Positions 45,597 to 58,338 are shown, counted from the first letter of the stretch. The stretch: 64,000 nt of DNA from Ulva prolifera (GCA_023078555.1 CM041200.1:6549361-6613360); one strand, 5' to 3'. Program-made: numbers and translations. The notes: a model not told the origin generated them from the sequence alone.

Positions 45597-46890
45597 CTAC
45601 TCATGCTTGATGCACCCATTTGCGCCATTGCTCCCATTTGTGCCGTTGCTCCCGTTCGGACGCTTCAGGCCATATGATTTCCTGTAAAACTGGGAAAACA
45701 GCACCAGCATGTTGATCATCACAAAGGCCTGAGCTAGAGGCAGGCCGATGGGCGCATTGCCCTTCACGAGCACATACACCGACTGTGCGATGCAGACGCA
45801 GAACTGCAGCATCTGCATCATTGTCAGGTACTTCTTCCATGGGCAAGGGACGCCCAGCTGTGACAAGAAGTAGTACATGTACATGACCACGTGGACTAAG
45901 GAGTTCACAAATGCTCCAAACCAAGCATCTCCCCCACATTCCACCTTGCAAACGTACAGCCACGCCCACATCATCAGGACATGGTGGTACACATGCAAGA
46001 ATGACACCTGCACGAGATTCAGAGCTCACGATGGTAATGCACGTTCCATGGCTCACATGGGACAATGCAGTCTCGCCACAGTAGTCTCGCCACAGTAGAT
46101 CATGCAGCGGAGAGCTGGCACGAAGCATCCTGTGAGCCACAGGGACTGAACGCAAGCTCATGTGTAGCCTTCACGATGTTCGTGAACACACCTGTTTGTC
46201 TTTCTTTCGCAAGAGCATCCAGGCGGTGTCCAGGAGCTCTACAAACTTGTTGTTGTAGTGCACCCAGATGATGTACCCAACTTTGAAGCCGGAAACAGTT
46301 GGATCATACACGTTCCCCCAGAACGTCATCCCCTTGGCCTGCCCATACCCGGCCACTTCCTGGATGAAAGCAAGAACACACCAAGTGTTCAGCAGCACCT
46401 ACACCGAATGCGGCACGATCACGCCAAAGATTATTCACCAATGCAACGGGATCAAGCACTTACGTTGGCTGCCTGTCAGTAGGGTCAGGTCAGGAGTACA
46501 CATGCCGCCCGCATGGATGGTGTGGCTGTGGTGAACTGCACCATTCCGCAGGTACCACCAAGACAAGCGCAGGTAGTACATCAAATTGCAGGTAAGATGT
46601 TGTATGCGCACCTGATACAGGTTGTATATGCTCATGTACTTCTTGCTGTCATAAGCTTTCCTGTCCTTCAGGGCATGCCGAGTGACCAGGACGATGGTCA
46701 AATACATAGCTGATGCAGTTATGCTTGGAACCACTGAAGTGGCCTTAAACGGGTCAAGCCCGTTGACTCGATCAGCCAGCATACCATCGTGCCATTGCTT
46801 CAATACCCAGGCGTACAAAAGAGCCAGTAACGACGGGAGCCAGTATCCCCCAAACATCACAGGCATTGCACTGTACAGAAAGGTCGGCAT
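45597..46890 (-). CDS. ELO-family very-long-chain fatty acid elongase (condensing enzyme)
   Basis: Three phase-0 exons: 46890-46612, 46359-46192, 46007-45597 (285 aa, usual ELO length). It condenses malonyl-CoA with acyl-CoA in the ER membrane. All family motifs are present: NKFVELLDT (K-x-x-E-x-x-D-T box), the HVYHH histidine box at the start of exon 3, NSLVHVVMYMYYF, and TMMQMLQF. Several hydrophobic segments flank them. The C-terminus has an Asn-Gly-Ser repeat (NGSNGTNGSNGANG) and ends IKHE, which is not a clean dilysine ER signal. Substrate class (PUFA or saturated) cannot be told from motifs alone. Stop TAG 45597-45599. Confidence 0.93.
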
Positions 46891-48410
46891 GAGCGCACGC
46901 TGATCAAAATTACTATTCCATGATACCTATGCCGCCCGGGTGGCCTAATGGTAATCGAGACAGGCTGCAGTGTCGCCACACTGCATGCCTGACCGGGTCC
47001 ACTGATATGGGGCGTTGGAGGCCGGCGTTTCCGACGATCACCCCGATGAAGCAAGCTCGAGAGCATGCAAAGCTACCACGTCATTGCTCAATTCAACCCG
47101 TTGACATGGAGACGCATGTTAGGCACAGTCCGCTGATTGGTGGCCGCGCAGTACTGGTCGGGCAACGGAATCAAGTGGAAGAATGCGCACGAGGCCGATA
47201 GCTTCTGGCCATTGCTGCCGTTAGTACCATTTGCACCGCTAAGGCCATTTGCGCCGGCCATGTCGTGCTCCCGGACTAAACGCGCGGCGCTACGCTGACT
47301 GCGCGCACATTGTTCACAATTCAGATGGACGTGGACGGTTGACGTGCGACTTCCAATTGTGAAATCTGCGTAGCCGGTATGCCAAACATCAAAATATGCC
47401 ATGCCGTCCAACGCGATCGCAACAGAGAGGGCTTGCGGTGCTTTGGCGCATGCACTCTGGATGCATTGTCAAGCTGTGCGCACGAGAGTGTTCAAATACA
47501 ACACGAATTACAGCTTGCCAGCCTGGAGAAACAAAGCAGACCGAGCCATCGATCAGCTGACACCTTGATATGGCCACATGTCAACCTCGATGGTGAAGTT
47601 AACATTCTGATGACCAGCGCCTCAGTGGTACGTGGCAAAAACACCACACTGACCGCCCCATCTCGCAAGCACACACACAGACATCAGCGCTAATAGATAG
47701 CGCTCACATGCCGCCAGCGTCAGGGCAAGCAGAGCGAAAGGACTGCTGTTTGCCACGCTTCGGCGTGCCGCCAGAAGCAAACGCCCTGCTGCTGTCAAGC
47801 GGTGTGGCCAACACGGGGGTGCTGTATGCTGTTGCCGGCTGAGCTGAACAGCGTCGCCTGTGTGGCCCCATGAATCTTGGCATGATCTGCTTGACGCATC
47901 GTTGAGTCCCCAATCACCAGCCATGGCAAGCGGCTGATGTGGAGCGCTGGCATATGGCATGCCAATGTTGCCGCCGAACAGCACCAGGTGGTCACGCTGC
48001 TGCCATCAGTCACCACAGCTTCAACAGCCACTGTGTGTTGCGGTGTATCTTGGCTGGGAGCCTTGGAGCGCACCCACAAGCCACATGCGCAGCCCGGCTG
48101 GCTATGCACATCAGGATCAGCACCAACAGCCGGGCCAGCCCGTACACACGGCATGCGGGCATCCAGCCACACAGGGGCTGGATGGCTGATGGTTGTGATC
48201 GCGCAGCAGGCAAGCCTCGTGACCGAACCGCTGGTCAGGCTGCAGCAGGCGCCAGCAAGTGCATCAACCAGCTGCTGATATGCAGCATGCGAGCCTCATG
48301 GCCACGCCAGACACACCCAGCACTGCACTGGAGACGATCTCAAGGAGCCATCAAGTCGGATGTACCTCGGTACAACCGATTCAGGAGACACTCTCGCTCA
48401 TCGCACCGCA
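46891..48410. other. Intergenic between ELO and UPF1
   Basis: 1.5 kb. Holds an isolated minus-strand Asn-Gly repeat (47205-47261) like the ELO C-terminus, and a weak tRNA-like stretch near 46930-47005 (GGTGGCCTAATGGTAA) whose B box is poor. The ELO promoter and UPF1 3' UTR must lie here. No gene called. Confidence 0.5.
47205..47261 (-). pseudogene. Isolated Asn-Gly repeat resembling the ELO C-terminus
   Basis: The minus frame reads MAGANGLSGANGTNGSNGQ, close to the NGSNGTNGSNGANG tail of the ELO gene 1.6 kb downstream on the same strand. No other ELO motif is found beside it. It may be a relic of a tandem ELO duplicate, an alternative exon, or chance low-complexity similarity. Confidence 0.3.
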
Positions 48411-51400
48411 TCAGCCACGGCCCATCGGGTGCGGTGGAGGATTGAAGAACCCCCGGTATTCTGGCAGGCCGCCCTCCAGCCCCCGCTGCGACGCGTCCAG
48501 CCCGCCGCCCATGCCGTACGACATCTGGTGCCCGAGAGCCGCGAGCGACAGCCCCCGCTGCGACAGCTGGTCCAGCGACAGTGCCTCCTGTGTGAGCACC
48601 GCCTGCGGCATCACCAGCGGCCCGATCGCGTACGGATTTTCCGGGAGGCCGCTGACGAACGGCCGCGGCCGCTGGGGGGCCGGCGGCGGGGGGACCAGCG
48701 GCTGCACGGGGAAGCCGCCGCCGTGAGGCCCGGCCGGGGGGCCGGAGGGGATGTGCGAGGCGAGGGTGTTGCCAATCTCAGAGTTGTCGGGGTAGACGAC
48801 GGTCTCTGTCGGGCGGTAGCGGGTGGAGAGGGTGGTGCCGATGAGGAAGCTGCGGCGGTCGAACTTGAAGTCCGGGTTTGGCAGCGGCACGTGCGACGTC
48901 TGCAGCTTGCTGAGCGGACCCTCCACGAGCAGGTTGCGCGCGCGAAGGTACGTCAGTAGACTGTGCCACAGAGCCTGAACGGGTCGTCACTGTTGGATGC
49001 GGTCAGTCGGCATGTGCGAGAGATGTGCAGAATGAGTGCGTTTAGTGCACCAGGCACGGCTTGTCCAGATGGGCACTGGTGCAAGGGACAAGGCCCGGGG
49101 AGAGGCGGAGGTGCACCTGCTTACAGAGGACGGAGGCATTGCCGATGATGACGCAGCCATACTTGGCCCGCGTCAGCGCGACGTTCAGGCGGCGCGGGTC
49201 GGCCAGGAAGCCGATGCCCTGCATCGTGGAGGCACGCACGCATGAGAAGATGATGTAATCTTTCTCGCGGCCCTGGAAGGCGTCCACACTCGCCACCTCG
49301 ATGGCTTGGTACAGCACCTTGTTCAAGGGGCCCATCTGCTCCATCGTGCGCACAATCTGCATGCATGTTGCACTGCAACAACCTGTCGCTGCACCCACGG
49401 CGGCCAACATGCCAGGCATGGCACGATGACGTTAAGGGGCCACCTAGTGGGCAGTGGCGCATGCAAGGCGCCGTGTGACTTGCACTGTGACTCAGTCTCG
49501 CACAAGCTTTCACTGGGCAACACGTGGCCAGTGCTGTCCGTCAAACAAACCGTATGTGTAGCAGGCAACAAGCCAATGCAGCGTATCCTTGCAGGAACCA
49601 CGCTCTCGAAACGGACACGCACGCAAGTACATACAATGGTGCGTGTCCACGAGATTGAAGTGGTATCGTGCAGAAACGGAATCGACGATCTGATGCAATC
49701 ACTGGGACATGGCATCTCAGCCACGGCGCTCTCAGTGGCCGAAACGGCGGAAGCCGCACCTGTGCTCGCTGGCCCTCATAGGGCGTCACCACACCAATCT
49801 GCTGCGGCTTCACATCGTACGACAGAAACATCGACACCACCTTCTCGACAGCCGCCGCCTCCTGCCGATTCACGTACGACGTGCCGCTGCTCGAGATCTC
49901 CTCGACACCCCGCTGCTGGTAGAACATCATGCACTTCGCCGGGTCCGGCCAGGGGAACGCGACCAGCGGGTTGGTGCGCTCCGCCTCGGTGACGCCGTTC
50001 TGCAGCGCGCCCTCATAGAAGACGTTGCTCGGGAACTCGCTGAGGCAGGGGTGCATGCGGTACTGCACCTGCAGCCGCACCGGGCGCACGCCGCAGAGGA
50101 TCATGCGCTCGACGAGCGACTGCGAGAGGCCGCTGCGCTCCGCGAGCTTGTTCATCACGACTGGCCCGAGCTGGCAGTGGTCGCCGACGAGAACGACCTG
50201 CCGCGCGCCCAGCGTGATCGGCAACAGGCATTCTGGCTCCGTTGCTTGCGTCGACTCATCGATCAGCACCTGCACCATGGGAACGGGCTTGCAGCAAGCG
50301 GCTCTTCACCGAAAGCCAGGAAGCCACACTGAAGGGAAAAAAGACATTTGCGCTTCACCAGGTGTGTGAATCATGAATACCACCATGATGCAGTGCCAGC
50401 CGCACCAGTAACCACAAGGCTGCAGCCTGCATTACGACAGCAACACACGCTTGCACCGTGGCTGCACATACCGCAGCTACCAGGCATGCACACAAATATC
50501 TGATGCGGGCTTGTGAGGGAGGTGTGCAGCACAGGGAAGGACCGCACGATGGGGAACTTGAAGCGCTTGAGGCGCTTGTCACCGGCACCGATGCAGGTCA
50601 CGCAGACGACGTCGGCGGCCTGGATAATCTCGGCCTCAAACTTGCGCATCAGCGCATGCAGGCGGCGCTCGTTGTCGAGGGACAGCTCGCCCTTTTCCTT
50701 CTTCAGCTCAAAGAGCTTCTGCAGCTGCTCGTGGCCCGGCACGCGGATGTTCGCGACCTGGTAGTGCAGCGTCAGATGCTCCACCGTGGGCGATATGTTG
50801 ACCTGGGCGCGCTGTGAGCACAAGCGCACCACCTGCAACCGCAGATCTGTCACTGCGTGTATTTCAAGCATGGTGGCTCAAGGTGCACCAGTGCTGCTGC
50901 TGCTGTGAGCGGTCACGGACTCTGGCATGCGTGATAAGGGCCAAGCGGTCATCCAATGAGCATGCCAGGAGATCTCCGTCGATAGGTACCAACAGCCAAG
51001 CTGGGGCTTGTACTAGGCAGCGGAGGACGACACCAGGCGAACCACAACGCTGCGGCAGACTCAGCAGGCTGCACTGCTGATGCAACAATCAGAGGCGGCA
51101 TGCAGTGGTGGCAGCGGAGTCCGCACCTTAAGCCCTGTAGAGGAAATCTTTTCAGCGAGGTGGTCAACCGCCACGTTCGAGGGGGCGGCCATGAGCACCT
51201 TCCCACCAGCTCCCTGGTGCAGCAGCCACACGAGCGTCGTCGACGTGATGGTCTTGCCGGTCCCTGGTGGACCCTGGATGAGCGTGAACGGCTGCGACAG
51301 CGCGGCCTCCAGTGCCGCAACCTGCGAGTGGTTCGGTACCGGCATGTTGGGCGCCTGGAATGCTGCAGGCCTGCGGTGCTGCAGGCGGGGCATGTCGGGC

Positions 51401-53553
51401 GCGTGGCCGAGGATCTGGTGGTACAGCAGGTCCCCCATGCACTCCGAGTTCTCCGCAAACGTCTTGAGGCCCTGCTGCATGCGGTCGTACGCTGTGGAGT
51501 TCCAGGTGAGCTCCGCTGCAAAGCCCAGGGTCTCCGAGGACGGCACGACGTCGTTCTTCCCGGTGTGCAGCTCCAGGGCGATCTCCTCGGACGACGTGAT
51601 GCGGACGACCACACCCGAGGCCTCCCATGGGGTATTGTTGGGGCCAGCTGTAACAAAAACAAACACTCAGTGGTTGTGCATTCGCAGATGTGCAGTGCTG
51701 TGGCACCGTCTAGATCAAGCAGCTGCTGAGTACTACACATGGCTGTAAATTGGCGCGGCTGTGCATGGTGTCATCAATGGAATTCATATGGCATCTGAGC
51801 ACTGTGGCGTGTGGTGGGGAGCGGTCAGCATGGCCAGGTGGGCGCACCTGTGTCGTGCTGCAGCACGAGCTCATCGCCAGGCACCACATGCACTGCTTCA
51901 TCGTCACGTGGGAAGTAGAAGGTTGCAACCCAGCGCTTGTTTGACTGCTGCCAGTTGACCTGTAGATTCTCCTTGCGCAGTGCTTCGCGGCAGGCCTGCA
52001 AGGCGTCACGGTTAGTGCAGCATTCACGTCGTCACACATGCGGAACGCAACACAGTTTCATCGTTTATTTGAGTATGTGTAAGACTCTGTCACTTCAGCC
52101 TGCAATGCTATCGCGGTCGCCATGGCGCAGCTTCTCTTGTGCTTTTGAATGGTTTCCTGTTGTGCCTCCCAATTTCAGCTGGACCAATGCGATCGGAGGG
52201 ATGTCATGGGCAGATGCGCAGCGCTTGGTGGCATGACTTAACTACTGGAAGCTGGCCACGCGTGCAAGCATGGGCAGGCACCGGATGTTGCACTTTAGCA
52301 TCGGCATGCGCAACATACCTTGTCGTAATCAGCTTCGATTTGCACCAGAGGTGCGAGCACATTCTGGTATTCGAACGCATTGTCATAGCGAAGTGCTCCT
52401 CTGAGCAGATCTTTCTGGGAAGATGCTTCTTCCTGAACAGTCTCAAGTGTCGCGTCTGGGTCCGCCTTCCATGCAGTCTCTAGCTTGTTCATCTGACCAG
52501 CTGTTAGCCTTCGGGCGCGGCTGCATTCTTGCTTGGAAGGCGGCTGCACCAACCAGGGAACGATTCCTCGGTCCTGCAAGCACGTGAGATCCATCGAACT
52601 TCAAATCAAAGCATTAGGCTCGTATGTGAGTGGCACTGACCGGACTTGAAAGAGCAGTCATCGGTTTGAGGACGTGTTTGGTCATACCTGGATGATTGAC
52701 TCCCAGAGGCTCATGTCGAGATCCAGCTCCTTGACACAGGCGGCCGTGGCAGGCGTGTCTCGAGCCAGCAGGACGATGGTGTCATCACCTTTCACGGGCA
52801 CGAATCCGAGCGAGAAGATGTTGCGAGAGCCTGAGTGGTAGCACTCAAGCACTGTATTTCCAAGCGGTGACTGAGGATGCAGCCTCACTTCCTTGTACCT
52901 ACCCCGCACAAGGTGCTGGATGACACACGACCCGCCCGGGGCGACATGGCCATTGCAGAACCACTTTCCAGTTACCTCGCATTGCGCGACCACCTTGGGA
53001 TTGTGCTGCCCACAGTACCTGTCCACAATGATGTCCGTAAGCTTTGTGTGCGCTTGATGTGGCTGGTACGCTGTCATAACCTGGCATGATGGGTTGGAGG
53101 GGGCGCACGAGCATGTCCACGGGGGCAAAGTCTCCGGTTCTGCATCATCCTCACTGCTTCCCGCAGCGCCAGTGTCTTGAAAGGCAGGCTCCATGGGAAG
53201 GTGCTCCCCGGGAACATCTTGGAATGGGACTGCTGACAGGCCATCGTTCACCGGGTCTGGGAATGGGCTGTCTTGCAGAGCCACTTCTGCAACCTGGTTT
53301 GGAAGATCGTCCCAGGCCTGAGTCTGAGACTCCCACAAATCCTGCACTTTTGATGACGATGCACAGCCTGTCGCAAGCTCTGGTTATATGCGATGCTCAA
53401 TCGCCACTTCGACGTCCATGGTCGCACCTTGGCTGGCTCATGGAAATCCAGCAGATCATCCTGTGTTTCCAGATTATGAAATAGTCCACCTACTTGCGAA
53501 TGCAGACCCGTTGGCTGGGTGGGAGGCCATAGCGGGTTGGAAGAGTACGCCAT
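48411..53553 (-). CDS. UPF1: UPF1 RNA helicase (nonsense-mediated decay)
   Basis: Nine exons: 53553-53428, 53341-52688, 52573-52319, 51995-51848, 51647-51127, 50832-50548, 50269-49760, 49356-49117, 48974-48411 (1100 aa, near the human length). SF1 helicase motifs: GPPGTGKT (I), [10 protein letters not shown] (II), GDHCQLGP (III), QYRMHP (IV), [10 protein letters not shown] (V), [10 protein letters not shown] (VI). Exon 4 encodes the 1B region. The C-terminus is Pro/Gly-rich with only a few SQ sites. The N-terminal CH domain (about residues 151-225) is recognisable by KWFCNGH and [10 protein letters not shown], but several zinc ligands are replaced. A 102-nt in-frame segment (53019-53120, GT...AG) could be an intron just before the CH domain; splicing it gives PPYCGQHNP. 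Head-to-head with the 54315 gene. Confidence 0.95.
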
Positions 53554-54314
53554 CGGTGACGGTGCGGCCTCGCCATGCGGGAAAACAAAACGAGAACGAT
53601 TTACATCACACGGTGCTCTTCGCTAGCCCGACTAGTACAGTTTACGTCTCGTGCACGCACCATTCTTCATTTGCACCTGCGGATAGCAAAGGCCGGGCCC
53701 ATGCATGTGTATGCACCTTGGTCACATTCTCAGCCCGCGGACCACGCCTGCTCTCCGCGCTGACATGTTATGAAACGCGTGCAGGGCGCAGCAAGCACGT
53801 ACATGGGTGTAGCAACGACCTGCTGCGGCGCACGAAGATTTATTATCGAGGCTGAGCTTTGCTGCGTTGTGATCATCACTTGTGTTGCGAGACAGATAGC
53901 ACAGCAGTTCGAGTGCACGCATCGCTACTCGCCTTGTGTTCTCCCCGGATATGTACGAGCCGCGGTATGTTTTGGTATGCAGTTGGGGACTAGCAATAGT
54001 TTTCTGCTGAGGACGGGGGAGGATTGATACCGCTCCCAGCATGCGGAAGCCGCATATCAATTCAGCTATCGGATGCTTACACGTCATCCTTAGCTTTCTT
54101 GCCGCGATTGTGCAAGTGACTGGTGCGCTGTGTACACTCGAGTGCCGGGACCTGGCACTGGCGATGACTAGCGATCATTTCATCTAGACAGTGGCAGGAT
54201 GCTGCGCAGATTGAGCTGCGCAGATCAATCTGCAAGATCCGAACACTGCGTCGTCGACTGGGAAAGCTGCGCTGTTTACTCCTGTCATGCGATACGCTTC
54301 CTCGTCACTGTCTC
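53554..54314. promoter_or_regulatory. Intergenic region of a head-to-head gene pair
   Basis: 760 bp between the UPF1 start (-) and the membrane-protein gene (+). It could be a bidirectional promoter, and could hold an upstream signal-peptide exon of the + gene. A decayed tRNA-like piece on the minus strand at about 54010-54080 has an A-box-like GATAGCTGAATTGAT and B-box-like CGGTATCAATCC. No clear TATA element. Confidence 0.4.
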
Positions 54315-55820
54315 ATGTCTGCAGGTAACGAGGTTTATCTAAAATCGATCACCATCTTCAAGACACATGATCGCTTCGTGGATCCCACAATCTACTTTAA
54401 ATGCAAAGGTGTTATTTCAGCTCCGTTTATGTCTACCGTTCCTGTCGTGAGCTCTTGTCGACCTGAATGGCAAGTGCCATGCACCCACTCAACCAGCAAT
54501 GCCAGAGCGCATCCTAAAACATGAAGGCGTGCTGGATACACACAAAATTCCAGTGATGCGAGGCTTTTTTGTGTAGATGATGATCGCGTCAAGACATACC
54601 TCAAACAAGTTACTGACACGAACAGGACGTATGATGTGCCAGAAGAGAGTGTAGCTCTCACGCATATCAGGTCAGACTTGTGCAGAAAAGAATGCGGTAT
54701 CTACGACGAAGACTTGATTGGCAATGTGTGCTTGCACTGCTTACTGTCATGTCGTCCTGGCTGCTTATGTGTATGGCAGACTGTTAGACAACCCGCTGAT
54801 GGGATGTTCTCGCTGCAGGATGATCTATTCGGCTCATTCTTCCAGATATGTGACTCACATTTCAGCACGGACACGCACATTGCGGCAGTCACGGTTCCAG
54901 GTGTGGCATGTCCACTCTAGGCCTGCTGTTGGCAATGCTTGCATGCTTACGCAATTTGATCACAACAAACTGAATTTTTTGCAGGCGAAGTCACATTGCA
55001 GCTTTACTGCCCAGAATGCAACCCAGGAACTTCTGTTCTTGACATTCTTGATCCACCCGTCGAAGAGTCACACAGCGGCAAGCAAAAGTCCAGGTAATCT
55101 TACTCGCTGGGGTGCCAGCGTTCCATGCTCTACATTCTTGGGATTGCTATGGAGCCGCCGTGTCAGAGGCAGCTGGCAATGCATGCTGTAGACTCCGCTG
55201 CCAGTGGAGCTCGGCCATGGGCCGGCAGCATGCAATTCCACGACAGGTCTCAAGCCAGCATCCGCGTGACATGCCTCGAGAGGTTGACATTTGAGAGCCA
55301 CGAGTGCCTGCAATGAGCACCACACAACATCAGCACTGCACAGCATCTGCCATCTTCTACATGTAGTGGCTGTCCGACACCGTCGAGGCGTGCAGGCGGC
55401 TGCCGGTTATAGTCACAGTGTTTGTGGTATGCGGCGTTACACTGGGCTTCCTCCTTGGGTTTTTTGTACATAAGGTATACAGGGCATGGGTAGATGTTGA
55501 GGCTGAAGAAATGCGTCGACAGTTTCAGTCACTGTACGCTGACCCTCACACGGAGATCGATGACCTCCCGACTGACTGGCCAAAGTGCGATGCCAACTGG
55601 GCCACCAGCTGCTGACCAGCTTGGAGCTGGTGGCGGGTGGTTGCATGGTCGCGATGCACAGTGCATGATGCTCGTTGTTGTGTGCAGACATGGAAACGGC
55701 GCATTTGAGAACATTGCCCGCATTATCCGTGGTTGGACGGTGAACAAGCGCCAAAATCCAGCCAGGCCCGTCATTCCCATGCAGCAAGTTGTGTCGGAAG
55801 ACGATCCAGATGAAACATGA
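54315..55820 (+). CDS. DUF7953-like single-pass membrane protein (plant/algal family)
   Basis: Six exons with consistent phases: 54315-54408, 54577-54725, 54819-54900, 54985-55093, 55396-55584, 55688-55820 (251 aa). The lumenal part has EVYLKSITIFKTHD and PTIYFKCKG, then CRKECGIYDED and LYCPEC, which I recall from a plant family of unknown function (numbered DUF7953; the number is from memory). One membrane helix (VIVTVFVVCGVTLGFLLGFF) in exon 5 is followed by a charged cytosolic tail ending EDDPDET. Homologs start with a signal peptide; the ATG at 54315 is immediately followed by TCTGCAG|GT, which looks like a 3' splice site, so an upstream first exon may be missing. Function unknown. Confidence 0.7.
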
Positions 55821-56109
55821 CTGCATGCACATGTCGGAGTTCAGAGCAGACTGTCACGTGCTGACTGGCAAGGTATATCAGGCAAGATGATGTATGCCCG
55901 TTTACACCACGTGCCGTAGGCAGCCTATGCAAAGCCGTTGTGGTGTTGCTGGGCCAGCATTTGAGCGGCCTCCTGTTCTCGTTGTAACCTCACTGATGAA
56001 AAAGTTGAATTCGAAGGAGATGGTCTAAATCATCACCTGTGTCGGTGTCCACCTGCCACATTTCGGCCGTACAACGAGCGTAGCAGGTGACAGAGCAGGT
56101 GACAGAATG
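55821..56109. other. Convergent intergenic gap
   Basis: 289 bp between two tail-to-tail genes. It must hold both 3' UTRs. Nothing else is seen. Confidence 0.6.
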
Positions 56110-58338
56110 CTAAAAGCAATCTTCATCAGAAAGCAGCACTTCGTCCATGCCCCACCTCCCATTCAGCGCCAGTGCCAGCCTCTCATACTCTTGGACAAAC
56201 CACACCCTGCAAACCATGCAACAGAACATCAGATCTGCATGCGAGATGGACCTGACCAGAACCTCACAGCGACACAGGCGTGCAATTCAACACCGTCCGG
56301 TGCACAACTGCCACGCACCTGTCCAGCTGCATCTGCAGGCCGCAGAGCTCCTCTGTCATCTGCAGAGCCACACCATCCAGCACGGTGCTCTCGCTGGCCC
56401 CCAGCAGTCGCGAGAACCAGCTGACTGATGGATGCACCAGCAGTCGCCCGATCGTTGTGTACCACATCGCCTTGTTCTGGACTGGCTGCTGGTCTGCACT
56501 TGGTGCTGATGGCAGAGCCGCCTGCACAACATGCTGAGGCCTGCAGTAGCTCGCCGGCGGCACCTCGCCAGGCGAGTACATGGCATGGCGAGCTGGAAGG
56601 CGTTCAGTTCGGTTCCTTCAGATCACAAACAGAATTGAGTTCGTCAGCACCATTCGTGACATCCTAACATGTGCCGTTCAATGCGCCATGCATGGTGGCC
56701 ATGCACTTCCACCACTGCGCAAGAACAGTACACTGGAAGCTGCATGCATGTTACCTCAGTTTGCAACCTAAACATTGATGGTGCCGCAGTGATACAGCAC
56801 TAGGTGGTGGCATTTTTATGTGCAGCCCTGTTGCCGTGCAGTGAAAATGCTGAGACGATGTCCCGACTCCACCCCGGTGCTGCACCCACCCTGAGACCAG
56901 CCGCACCTGGAGTGCATCTCTCACAGCTGCTGTAGTGCTACCTCTGGACACCTGCCAGCATGCCATGACGACGCCGCCGCGATTCACAATGACCCGGTCC
57001 AGCGTCAGCTGCAGAGGGCACATGCTTTGCAGCGCGCCCGTGACCGCCTCCACCTCCACTGCCAGCTGCTCCTTGGTCACCCGAACTGGCGCCTGCACCC
57101 CAGGCTCTGCGGATGAACACATGCATGGCAACCGCGCCGAACGTGATACGCCAGCGGTTCTACATGCCACTGTAACGACATGTTTGAACTTACTGCACTT
57201 TAAGATGGGGCAATGGCGGTCTGCGGAACTGACAGCACATCACCTTCCATTCAGCTATGGACGCCGACCGAACAAATTACAGCGGAAGTGGAGGTGATGC
57301 GTCTGTTTCGGACACATTAGCACCAGAAGCCACATACCTGATGTGTGCTCGCATGCCAGACAGTGGTATGATACAGGTTACTGTTCTGAGCCCAGAAGCC
57401 TGTCGCGGGCACCAGTGGAGCGACGTGGTGCATGAAGGCATCGCTCAGGCGGTGCGATGCGACCTGGTCGGTGACGGGTGCGACGACAGCCCTCACCGGC
57501 ACCTGCAGTGCCACCAGCTGCGGCACCACCTCCCCGTCACGCACCTGCACACTCTGGCTGTGCAGCTGTTGCGCAGTGGCCTGTGTGCATGGACGATGGG
57601 CTGAGAGCTGGACAATCGGCGGTGACTTGGCCCAAGACGCCAGGGATTTGCGTCCTTCTGCTGATGTGGATGTCAGCACACGCACTTTTTGGAGCATGAC
57701 GTGGGTGAGCTGCTAGGCGATGGCCAGACCACCGGTGCTGTGGCAAGCACCAGACGGACATCAATTGATACTGAAATCGCCATGGCACAAGGCTTGCGCT
57801 TTTTTGTCCTTCGTGCATTGCATGGTCGTTGCTGCCATTAAAATTACATGGTCAGAAGTCGACCGCTGCTGCAACATGCAGTGAAGCTACGCATTGGTTC
57901 GAGATGGACACCATCGGGCCGTGCTGTCCTGATGAACGTATATGAAAGCCCGCGACGCATGAGCTGGCTAAAGGAGTCGAATCAGCCAAAGTGTCAACAT
58001 TGGCCATTGCTACAGCGTGATGGGCACAGCGTGGATGCAGTCCTGCAGATTGCTTGCAGCATCGATTTGGCTGAACACACTTGAAAAATGTCAGACATCT
58101 TAAGTCCTTGCGTGATTGCGCCATCTAGGGACAACCCACCGCCCCGGAAGTCTTGCTGTATGCTTTGGTAAACGCGCTGGCGTTCATTATTCTCCTGGGA
58201 CACCGCGGGTACTTGCTGCTGTCTAAAATGCACACCAGCAGCTTCAAGTCTAGCCGGACAGTGCGAGAACTGAGATCTATGCGTGAAGGAACGACTCACG
58301 GCGTAGACACCTGCGACAAGAAGCGAACGACGCTTCAT
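56110..58338 (-). CDS. 2H-phosphoesterase-like protein (plant 'RNA ligase/cyclic nucleotide phosphodiesterase family')
   Basis: Five exons: 58338-58081, 57544-57338, 57092-56907, 56521-56319, 56206-56110 (316 aa). Recognised from order and spacing of RQRVYQSIQQDF, ITQGLKMSDIF, FWAQNSNLYHTTVWHAS, CPLQLTLDRVIV with GGVVMACWQV, and the C-terminal QEYERLALALNGR, all matching a plant family. The first HxT motif (HTT in LYHTTVW) is kept. At the second, plant members have HTS before FARLL, whereas here it is YTT before IGRLL, so one catalytic His is a Tyr. A weakly hydrophobic N-terminus (MKRRSLLVAGVYAV) may be a signal anchor. RNA end-processing or cyclic-phosphate hydrolysis would be the family activity; it may be inactive here. 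Head-to-head with CBP80. Confidence 0.82.

Noticed and set aside
46930..47005. tRNA gene
   Set aside because: A-box-like TGGCCTAATGG is present, but the B box and stems do not fit a cloverleaf.
48360..48959. Plus-strand ORFs of 155-199 aa
   Set aside because: Shadows of the Pro/Gly-rich last exon of UPF1.
54010..54080. tRNA gene on the minus strand
   Set aside because: A- and B-box-like sequences exist, but the acceptor stem does not pair; at most a decayed tRNA-derived sequence.
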